Assembly (NCBI GenBank): GCA_946481355.1
Contig: CAMLNH010000172.1
Coordinates: forward strand, 1 to 6,285
Direction of reading: 5' to 3'
DNA: 6,285 nucleotides
Source: an uncultured Curvibacter sp.
GTDB lineage: Bacteria; Pseudomonadota; Gammaproteobacteria; Burkholderiales; Burkholderiaceae
Every line of letters starts with the position of its first letter. Position 1 is the stretch's first letter. Below are positions 1 to 6,285 of this stretch, one piece after another. Both the position numbers and the translations under genes were made by a program. The notes below the pieces were generated by a model, which did not search any database, was not told the origin of the DNA, and worked only from the letters and a program-made list of their open reading frames with translations.

Positions 1-27
1 TTTCCCTACACGACGCTCTTCCGATCT
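1..27 (+). other. Residual Illumina TruSeq adapter (sequencing artefact)
   Basis: These 27 bases equal the last 27 bases of the 33-base Illumina TruSeq read-1 adapter, ending in the familiar GCTCTTCCGATCT. The match stops at base 27 and genuine coding sequence starts at base 28. This is library adapter left on a contig end and not part of the genome. It happens to read open in the frame of the following gene, so an automatic annotation could wrongly prepend nine adapter-derived residues to the ATPase fragment. Confidence 0.97.
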
Positions 28-552
28 ATCGTGCTCTTTCCCATGCACATCGCCCTGTTGGAACTTGCCATTGATCCGGCCTGCGCCATGGTGTTCGAGA
101 GCGAACCGGCCGACGAGGACGTGATGCGCCAGCCGCCGCGTGATCCGGACACACCGCTGTTTGCCGGCAGCACCCTGGTGCAGGCCGTGCTGCAGGGACT
201 GGGGGTGCTGGCCGCGGTGCTCGCAGTCTACGTCTGGGGGACGCAGCTACTCGATGAAACGCAGGCACGCGCACTGGCCTTCAGCACCCTGGTGCTGGGC
301 AACCTGGCACTGATCCTGTCTAACCGGGCCGGCACCCGCGGCCTGTGGGTCGCCTTGCGCGTGCGCAACCGCATGCTCAGTCTGGTGAGCGTCTTCACGC
401 TGGGCCTGCTGGCCCTGGCGCTCTACCTGCCGCCGCTGGCCGCCGTGCTGCGCATGACGTCGCTCGGACCGGGCTTGCTGGGTGTGGCGCTGCTGGCGGC
501 CGGGCTCTGCCTGCTGTGGTTCGAGGGGATCCGGCTGATGGCGCGGCGCTGA
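28..552 (+). CDS. P2-type cation-transporting ATPase, C-terminal fragment (5' end missing)
   Basis: This is the last 174 residues of a P-type ATPase that pumps a cation across the inner membrane. The phosphorylation (DKTGT) and nucleotide-binding domains would lie upstream of the contig edge. The fragment holds five hydrophobic segments that fit M6 to M10 of the family: about residues 3-23, 50-70, 80-98, 117-139 and 148-166. The M6 stretch HIALLELAIDPACAMVFE, followed by ESEPADEDVMRQPPRDPDTPLF, is typical of bacterial calcium-ATPase-like pumps of unsettled specificity. Where SERCA has N-L-V-T-D-G in M6, this protein has E-L-A-I-D-P: the aspartate is kept, but the asparagine and threonine ligands are replaced, so calcium transport should not be assumed. 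The protein ends in MARR and its TGA directly abuts the stop of the convergent moeA. A GTG at 31 is only an internal valine. The family call is solid; the substrate is unknown. Confidence 0.88.
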   Translation: MVLFPMHIALLELAIDPACAMVFESEPADEDVMRQPPRDPDTPLFAGSTLVQAVLQGLGVLAAVLAVYVWGTQLLDETQARALAFSTLVLGNLALILSNRAGTRGLWVALRVRNRMLSLVSVFTLGLLALALYLPPLAAVLRMTSLGPGLLGVALLAAGLCLLWFEGIRLMARR

Positions 553-1830
<1,278 letters not shown>

Positions 1831-1834
1831 GCGC

Positions 1835-2458
1835 TCAGGAATTCTCCAGCTGCTTGAGTTCGGCCAGGGTGTTGGCGTTGGAGAAGGCCAGCGGGTCGTC
1901 TGCCGCTTGGTCGAAGGGCACAATCACCGTCTTGTGCTGCGCGGTCCAGGCGTCGATCTTGCGGCCACCGCCGTGGGTGAACTTCACCAGGCTTTCGAGC
2001 AGATCCACCTTGAGCAGGCAGAAGACGGGCTGGGTGCGCACTTTCGTCTGCCCCTGTTCGTCTGTCTCGGGGCCGGCGGCCATGGCGATCTCGGCGTCTT
2101 CGCGCTCCAGGGCCGCGGCCAGACGGGCCACAAGGTCCAGGGGAAAGCGTGGTGTGTCGCAGGGCACGCTGACCAGATAGGGCGTCTCGCAGCGCTCCAG
2201 CCCGGTCAGGAAGCCGGCCAGCGGACCGGCGTAGTCGGCCAGCACGTCAGGCCAGACCTCGGCGCCGAAGGACTCGTAGGCCGACAGGTTGCGGTTGGCA
2301 TTGATCATGACCGTGCCCACCTGCAGCTGCAGGCGCATCAGCGTGTGCAGGGCCAGAGGCATGCCGTTGAAGTTCTGCAGGCCTTTGTCCACGCCGCCCA
2401 TGCGGCTGCCACGGCCGCCGGCGAGGATGAGGCCGGTGATGTCTTGTGCTGGAATCAT
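1835..2458 (-). CDS. mobA: Molybdenum cofactor guanylyltransferase MobA
   Basis: MobA transfers GMP from GTP to Mo-molybdopterin, producing the MGD/bis-MGD cofactor of DMSO-reductase-family enzymes. The 207-residue protein has the nucleotidyltransferase loop [15 protein letters not shown] (12-26), [17 protein letters not shown] (70-86), [11 protein letters not shown] (96-106), QPVF and GGGRKIDAW further on, and a C-terminal [13 protein letters not shown] stretch typical of the family. Counted from the ATG at 2458, K25 and D101 fall on the same numbers as the E. coli functional residues, which supports this start. A TTG at 2464 would add two residues and overlap the moaA stop by 4 bases, so it is a possible alternative. 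No convincing Shine-Dalgarno precedes either codon. With the moaA TGA only 2 bases before the ATG, termination-reinitiation by the same ribosomes is likely. The protein is slightly longer than E. coli MobA (194 residues). Confidence 0.95.
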   Translation of the reverse strand: MIPAQDITGLILAGGRGSRMGGVDKGLQNFNGMPLALHTLMRLQLQVGTVMINANRNLSAYESFGAEVWPDVLADYAGPLAGFLTGLERCETPYLVSVPCDTPRFPLDLVARLAAALEREDAEIAMAAGPETDEQGQTKVRTQPVFCLLKVDLLESLVKFTHGGGRKIDAWTAQHKTVIVPFDQAADDPLAFSNANTLAELKQLENS

Positions 2459-2460
2459 GT

Positions 2461-3612
2461 TCAACCGCCGATATAGCTCATTTCAACGCGCCGCTGCGGC
2501 GGCTGGCCGAGTTCGGGCGGCTGCAGACTGCGCAACTCAGAATAACGGTCGTCGCGCGCACCCCAGATGTGGCCGATGGCCGATTCGATGTCGGCATCGC
2601 TGGCGCCACCGCGGATCAGGCTGCGCAGGTCATGCCCCCGGGTGGCGAAGAGGCAGAGGTAGAGCCGGCCCTCGGTGGAGAGGCGGGCGCGGTTGCAGTC
2701 GCCGCAGAAGGCGTGGGTGACGCTGCTGATGACGCCGATCTCGCCCAGGGCCGGGTCGTGTCTGCCGTCGGGGCCGGCGTAGCCCCAGCGTTCAGCCGTT
2801 TCGCCGGGGGCGCTGGCGCCCAGCTGCACCAGCGGCAGTTCGGCGTGGATCAGCTTGACGACGTCGGCCGAGGGCAGCACCTCGTCCATGCGCCAGCCAT
2901 TGGTGGCGCCCACATCCATGTACTCGATGAACCGCAGCACCATGCCCGTGCCGCGGAAGTGACGTGCCATGGGCAGGATTTCATGTTCGTTGGTGCCACG
3001 CTTGACCACCATATTGATCTTGATGGGTCCCAGGCCGGCCTCCCTGGCGGCCTGGATGCCTTCGAGCACGTCCTGCACGGGGAAATCCACGTCGTTCATG
3101 CGGCGGAACACCGCGTCGTCCAGGCCGTCCAGGCTCACGGTGACACGCTGAAGGCCGGCGTCTTTGAGCGCACGCGCCTTGCGGGTCAGCAGGGAGCCGT
3201 TGGTGGTGAGCGTGAGGTCCAGTGGCTCGCCGTCCACGGTGCGCAGGGCGGCCAGCTGCTCGATCAGGATTTCGATGTTTTTGCGCAGCAGGGGCTCGCC
3301 GCCGGTCAGGCGCAGCTTGCGCACGCCATGGGCGGCGAAGAGGCGGGCCACGCGCGTGATCTCCTCGAAGCTCAGCAGCGCGCTGTGCGGCAGGTAGGCG
3401 TAGTCCTTGTCGAAGATCTCCTTGGGCATGCAGTAGCTGCAACGGAAGTTGCAGCGGTCGGTGACGCTGATGCGCAGGTCGCGCAGCGGGCGGCCCAGGC
3501 GGTCGGCAAGCAGACCGGTGGCCGCGATGCGGGTGGCAGGGTCGAAGGCGGCCACCGGCGCCTGCAGGGTGGGGATGCGCTGGTCAACAAGAGGAATGAC
3601 ACGTTCGGACAT
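2461..3612 (-). CDS. moaA: GTP 3',8-cyclase MoaA (radical SAM)
   Basis: MoaA is the cytoplasmic radical-SAM enzyme that, with MoaC, turns GTP into cyclic pyranopterin monophosphate, the first step of molybdenum-cofactor synthesis. The 383-residue product carries the SAM-cluster motif CNFRCSYC (C54, C58, C61), the SAM-binding [10 protein letters not shown] (101-110), TTNGSLL (136-142), VSLDGLD (159-165) and the second 4Fe-4S site [18 protein letters not shown] (C303, C306, C320). It ends in the C-terminal GG needed for function in this family. It exceeds the E. coli protein (about 329) because of roughly 35 extra N-terminal residues and an insert around 263-290; I recall both as common in betaproteobacterial MoaA. 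The ATG at 3612 is the first start available in the frame. An AAGG lies only 2 bases before it, too close to be a good ribosome site. It is the first gene of the operon, and its stop nearly touches mobA. Confidence 0.97.
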   Translation of the reverse strand: MSERVIPLVDQRIPTLQAPVAAFDPATRIAATGLLADRLGRPLRDLRISVTDRCNFRCSYCMPKEIFDKDYAYLPHSALLSFEEITRVARLFAAHGVRKLRLTGGEPLLRKNIEILIEQLAALRTVDGEPLDLTLTTNGSLLTRKARALKDAGLQRVTVSLDGLDDAVFRRMNDVDFPVQDVLEGIQAAREAGLGPIKINMVVKRGTNEHEILPMARHFRGTGMVLRFIEYMDVGATNGWRMDEVLPSADVVKLIHAELPLVQLGASAPGETAERWGYAGPDGRHDPALGEIGVISSVTHAFCGDCNRARLSTEGRLYLCLFATRGHDLRSLIRGGASDADIESAIGHIWGARDDRYSELRSLQPPELGQPPQRRVEMSYIGG

Positions 3613-3686
3613 GGCCTTATTGTGGCCCAGCTGGCAAGCCCCTGATGCCGGGGGTGTTCAAAACGCGCGACAAGAGGGTAGATGGA

Positions 3687-3708
3687 GGTCTTTCCTGAGG
3701 AAAAGGCC
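3687..3708 (+). promoter_or_regulatory. Hairpin in the upstream region of the TonB-dependent receptor gene
   Basis: TTTCC (3691-3695) pairs with GGAAA (3699-3703) around a TGA loop. The stem extends to GGTC (3687-3690) paired with GGCC (3705-3708), including one G-U pair and one bulged A at 3704. That gives about nine base pairs. No T-run follows, so it is not an ordinary terminator. It could be a leader RNA structure or a protein-binding palindrome (core TTTCCTGAGGAAA). Function is unknown. Confidence 0.35.
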
Positions 3709-3731
3709 GTGCCGGGCAGGGCAGAATCAGG

Positions 3732-3762
3732 CCAGGGAACAAGAAAAACAAGCATCCCCTGG
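3732..3762 (+). promoter_or_regulatory. Stem overlapping the likely ribosome-binding site of the receptor gene
   Basis: CCAGGG (3732-3737) can pair with CCCTGG (3757-3762), closing a 19-base A-rich loop (3738-3756). The only Shine-Dalgarno-like bases before the receptor ATG are GGA at 3761-3763, nine bases upstream of the start at 3773. The 3' arm of the stem would cover two of those three bases. This could lower translation initiation until the stem opens, but a 6-pair stem with a large loop is of modest stability. Regulatory meaning is inference only. Confidence 0.25.
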
Positions 3763-3772
3763 AATCCTGACC

Positions 3773-5707
3773 ATGAAACCTTGTCGCCAATTTTCTGTTC
3801 TGTTGCTGCTGTACGGATTGAGCGCCGTGGCCGGCGCACAGTCCGCTGCCGTGAGCGAAAAAGACTACCTCGACGATGTCCCGGTGGTCCTGTCGGTCTC
3901 ACGCCTGCCGCAGCGCCTGGACGAGACGCCGGGCGCGGTGTCCATCATCGACCGGCAGATGATCCGCATGAGCGGTGCGCGCGACGTGGCCGATCTGCTG
4001 CGCCTGGTGCCGGGGTTCCGCGTCACGAACTCCTTCGAGAGCAACACGCCTCAGGGCAGCTACCACACCACGCTCAGCGACTACTCCAACCACATCCAGG
4101 TCATGGTGGATGGCCGCTCGGTCTATTCCACCTATCTGCAGGGCAGCACCGGGCCGGGTCTGCAGACGGTGGCCCTGGAAGACATCGAACGCATCGAGGT
4201 CTATCGCGGCTCCAACTCGGCCGCCTATGGCGCACGGGCCTTCCTGGGTAGCATCAACATTGTCACGCGTGACCTGGTGGACACCCAGGGGGCGCTGGCC
4301 CAGGTCTCCCGTGGCGGCAATGGCATCGAAGACCAGATGCTGCGTCTGGGCTGGGGGGACGAGCGGGCGCGCTTCCGGTTGAGCGCCGATGGCCGCAACG
4401 ACGATGGCCTGGACGGGACCAGCGGGGCGAGTCGCGTGCAGCGCGTCAACCTGCGCGCAGACCTGCGTGCCGGGCCGCACGACGTGGTGGAGCTGCGCAC
4501 CGGCCAGAGCCTGATCGACGCCGGGGTGGGTTTTGCAGGGGATGCAGACAACAATGCGCGCACGCGCCGTATCGACACCAGTTTTGTGCAGCTGGACTGG
4601 CGCCGCAGTCTGGACGCCGATCAGGATCTGGCGCTGCAGGCCTCGCACACCGTCGAGCGCATCCGTGATGCGTTCATCTACACGCCTGCGCCCAGCCTCA
4701 CGGTGGACTTCGGCGGGCAGTCGAGCAATTCCAATCTGCTGCTCCAACATACGGTGCGTCTCAACCCGGTGCTGCGCCTGGTCTGGGGCGCCGAACTGCG
4801 GCGTGAGTCCATCGTGTCGCGGCCGCTGTACAACACCGACGCGCGCTTCAACAACGACTTCACCCGCCTCTTCACCAATGTGGAGTGGCGTTTGCATCCG
4901 GATCTGCTGCTCAACGCCGGCGCCCTGATGGAGGACAGCAGCCAGGCCGGACACAACAACGCGCCGCGAGTGATGCTCAACTGGCGTGTGGCCGAAGGGC
5001 ATACCCTGCGTGGAGGGATCAGCCGTGCCTTTCGGCCGCCGAGCAATTATGAGAAGTACGCCAACGTCCGCTATTTCATCGGTGGCGTGTTGGCTGATTC
5101 CACCGATGTGGCGCGCGGCGGCATGCTGTCAGAGAAGGTGCTGGTGCGCGAACTGGGTTATCTGGCCGAGCTGCCTGCGAGCCGTCTGAGTTTTGACCTG
5201 CGTCTGTTCGACGAGCATGTGACGGGGCTGGTGGGGCGCGAGCCCTACAGCCTGCCCGGCAGCGGCGGGAACAACCAGGCCTTCGATTTCGTCAATGACG
5301 AGGATTTCAGCGTCCATGGACATGAATTCCAGTTGCGCTGGAAGCCCTGGGCAAGCGGGCAACTGGTCTATGCCTATGCCAGCGTGGACAGCACCCAGTT
5401 CTACAACGCGACCATTCAGGTCGAGCGCTATGGCACGCAGGGTCTGATGTTCATGCAGCAACTGCCCGCTGGCCTGGAGTTCGGCCTGATCTATTCCGAG
5501 GCGGATGCCGGGCGCTACCCGGGCTGGGACGCCTCCATGCCGGCGGTTCGGCGCACAGACCTGCGATTGGCCAAGGCGCTGCGCGTTGCCGGACGTCCGG
5601 CCGAGCTGGCACTGGTCGGACAGAACCTCGGTTCATCCTATCCGGACTTCCGGCCCGAGCTCGCCTATCCGCAACGGGTCTACGTGCAGCTCAAGGTGGA
5701 GCACTGA
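3773..5707 (+). CDS. TonB-dependent outer-membrane receptor, ligand unknown
   Basis: This 644-residue protein is a TonB-gated outer-membrane transporter. Residues 1-23 look like a signal peptide (MKPCRQ, a hydrophobic LLLLYGLSAVAG core, cleavage near AGA-QS). A possible TonB box is VPVVLSVSR (36-44). The plug domain follows at about 46-167, with TPGAVSIIDRQMI, DVADLLRLVPGF, HIQVMVDGRSVYS and the conserved IERIEVYRGSNSAAYGARAFLGSINIV end. The rest, to residue 644, is a beta barrel with alternating hydrophobic strands and a GISRAFRPPSNYEKY segment (415-427) typical of these receptors. Only about 20 residues separate the signal peptide from the plug, so there is no FecA-type signalling domain and no carboxypeptidase-like domain. 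The final residue is histidine, whereas most barrels end in an aromatic residue. The ATG at 3773 is chosen because it gives the signal peptide; a longer in-frame opening from 3449 runs antisense through moaA. The gene lies 5 bases before a secreted binding protein, so the two probably share a transcript. The motifs do not reveal the substrate. Confidence 0.93.
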   Translation: MKPCRQFSVLLLLYGLSAVAGAQSAAVSEKDYLDDVPVVLSVSRLPQRLDETPGAVSIIDRQMIRMSGARDVADLLRLVPGFRVTNSFESNTPQGSYHTTLSDYSNHIQVMVDGRSVYSTYLQGSTGPGLQTVALEDIERIEVYRGSNSAAYGARAFLGSINIVTRDLVDTQGALAQVSRGGNGIEDQMLRLGWGDERARFRLSADGRNDDGLDGTSGASRVQRVNLRADLRAGPHDVVELRTGQSLIDAGVGFAGDADNNARTRRIDTSFVQLDWRRSLDADQDLALQASHTVERIRDAFIYTPAPSLTVDFGGQSSNSNLLLQHTVRLNPVLRLVWGAELRRESIVSRPLYNTDARFNNDFTRLFTNVEWRLHPDLLLNAGALMEDSSQAGHNNAPRVMLNWRVAEGHTLRGGISRAFRPPSNYEKYANVRYFIGGVLADSTDVARGGMLSEKVLVRELGYLAELPASRLSFDLRLFDEHVTGLVGREPYSLPGSGGNNQAFDFVNDEDFSVHGHEFQLRWKPWASGQLVYAYASVDSTQFYNATIQVERYGTQGLMFMQQLPAGLEFGLIYSEADAGRYPGWDASMPAVRRTDLRLAKALRVAGRPAELALVGQNLGSSYPDFRPELAYPQRVYVQLKVEH

Positions 5708-5712
5708 GCCGC

Positions 5713-6285
5713 ATGCGTCTGGCGCCGCTGTTTCTGCTGGTTCTGCTTGCCGGCCTGACCCTGGGGGTGCGGGCGAGCGACGTGCTGGTGGTCAGCAGCG
5801 AACAAAGCCCGGCCTACCAGGAGGCGGCGGATGCCGTGGTGGCGGAGCTTGCGCGTCGCGAGGTGCTGCGCCTGCCCTTGTCGGAGTTGTCCGCTCAACG
5901 CGGCCCCGGCCCGCGTCTGTACGTGGCGCTGGGCACCGAGGCCTGCAAGCAGCTGGGTAGCATGCCCTTGACGGCGCCGGTGTTGTGCACCCTGCTGCCG
6001 CGCGCCAGTTTCGAGCGCGTGCTGCGCGAGTCGGGGCGGCGCGCCGGGGCTTCGTTTTCTGCGCTCTATCTGAACCAGCCGCCGGGCCGGCAGCTTGATC
6101 TGATCCGCCTGGCTCTGCCGCAGGCGAGGCGCATCGGCGTGCTCTGGGGACCGGATTCCGTGGCCAACGAGGCGGCGCTGGAGGCGGCTGCCCAGGCGCG
6201 CAGCCTGCGCGTGGTGGGGGTGCCGGTGCGACCTGAAGAGCCGGTCTTCGCCGGCTTGAAGAAGATCCTTGATGAATCCGACGTG
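5713..6285 (+). CDS. Secreted ABC_sub_bind-like substrate-binding protein, 3' end missing
   Basis: The reading frame stays open from the ATG at 5713 to the window end, giving 191 residues without a stop. A signal peptide is clear: MRLAPLF, a leucine-rich core, cleavage near VRA-SD (residues 21-22). There is no lipobox cysteine. The mature part alternates beta and alpha segments: DVLVVSSEQSPAYQEAADAV (23-42), LYVALGTEACKQLG (69-82), APVLCTLLPRASFERVL (88-104), then NQPPGRQLDLIRLALPQARR and IGVLWGPDS (121-149). This resembles the PF04392/COG2984 family of periplasmic-binding-protein-like proteins, often labelled ABC transporter substrate-binding proteins though few have known ligands. About 120-150 residues are probably missing. 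GGAG at 5698-5701 lies 11 bases before the ATG, inside the end of the receptor gene, and the intergenic gap is 5 bases. That points to an operon and a shared ligand. It could serve a transporter or a sensor; nothing in the window decides which. Confidence 0.8.
   Translation, partial: MRLAPLFLLVLLAGLTLGVRASDVLVVSSEQSPAYQEAADAVVAELARREVLRLPLSELSAQRGPGPRLYVALGTEACKQLGSMPLTAPVLCTLLPRASFERVLRESGRRAGASFSALYLNQPPGRQLDLIRLALPQARRIGVLWGPDSVANEAALEAAAQARSLRVVGVPVRPEEPVFAGLKKILDESDV

Larger units (their letters stand above)
3613..3772. promoter_or_regulatory. Divergent intergenic region between moaA and the TonB-dependent receptor gene
   Basis: These 160 bases must hold the promoters of both the leftward Mo-cofactor operon and the rightward receptor gene. 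I see no strong sigma-70 promoter on either strand. The best rightward candidate is TTCAAA (3657-3662), a 16-base gap, then TAGATG (3679-3684), which is weak. Inverted repeats are conspicuous: CCCC (3639-3642) with GGGG (3650-3653), the 3687-3708 hairpin and the 3732-3762 hairpin. I looked for, and did not recognise, a moco or cobalamin riboswitch, a Fur box or an FNR site. Any regulator binding here is unknown. Confidence 0.45.

Noticed and set aside
1831..1923. Longer moeA start at 1923
   Set aside because: It would add 31 residues of low-complexity character by reading through the end of mobA in another frame. The ATG at 1830 gives the normal MoeA N-terminus.
2446..3645. Plus-strand opening of about 399 codons opposite moaA
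   Set aside because: It is the complement of a clear moaA with intact cysteine motifs. Its translation has no recognisable domain, and long antisense openings are common in DNA this GC-rich.
3613..3772. Moco or cobalamin riboswitch before moaA or the receptor
   Set aside because: I could not find the conserved cobalamin-riboswitch bases or a credible moco-RNA fold on either strand, and the region is short for either. A covariance search would be needed to exclude one fully.
3682..4251. Overlapping plus-strand frame from 3682, with a GTG at 3709 after an AGGAAAAGG
   Set aside because: It looked like a possible leader peptide, but it runs far into the receptor gene in another frame, and its arginine- and proline-rich translation is typical of an out-of-frame shadow.
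3899..5002. Minus-strand opening of about 367 codons opposite the receptor gene
   Set aside because: It lies wholly inside the receptor coding region. The sense frame shows plug and barrel motifs while the antisense product resembles no family.

Overview
The window is GC-rich chromosomal DNA from what looks like a betaproteobacterium, most likely Burkholderiales and perhaps Comamonadaceae-like. This placement rests on the moaA-mobA-moeA gene order, the character of the MoaA protein (an N-terminal extension, and the [11 protein letters not shown] and [13 protein letters not shown] stretches) and the uniformly G/C-rich third codon positions. It is a judgement from familiarity, not a computed assignment. 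The first 27 bases are not biological: they match the 3' end of the Illumina TruSeq read-1 adapter, so the window starts at a contig edge with untrimmed adapter.

Layout from left to right. Positions 28-552 (+) hold the C-terminal membrane part of a P2-type cation-transporting ATPase, cut by the contig edge. It ends exactly where the convergent moeA ends: the two stop codons abut with no spacer, and a bulged hairpin covers the junction. Positions 3612 down to 553 (-) form a compact molybdenum-cofactor operon, transcribed moaA, then mobA, then moeA. The genes are 2 and 4 bases apart, which suggests coupled translation. Positions 3613-3772 are a divergent intergenic region with several inverted repeats. 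Positions 3773-5707 (+) encode a TonB-dependent outer-membrane receptor. Five bases after it, from 5713 to the window end, comes the start of a secreted protein resembling the ABC_sub_bind (PF04392/COG2984) periplasmic binding proteins, cut by the right edge.

How the genes work together. MoaA starts molybdopterin synthesis from GTP with MoaC, MoeA inserts molybdenum into the adenylylated pterin, and MobA adds GMP to give the bis-MGD form used by DMSO-reductase-family enzymes. The moaC, moaD, moaE, mogA and moeB genes are not in the window. The receptor and binding-protein pair reads as a separate transcription unit for outer-membrane capture and periplasmic binding of an unknown ligand. No permease or ATPase for it is visible before the sequence stops. 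This pair and its structured leader are the least explained part of the window; everything else is familiar in type.
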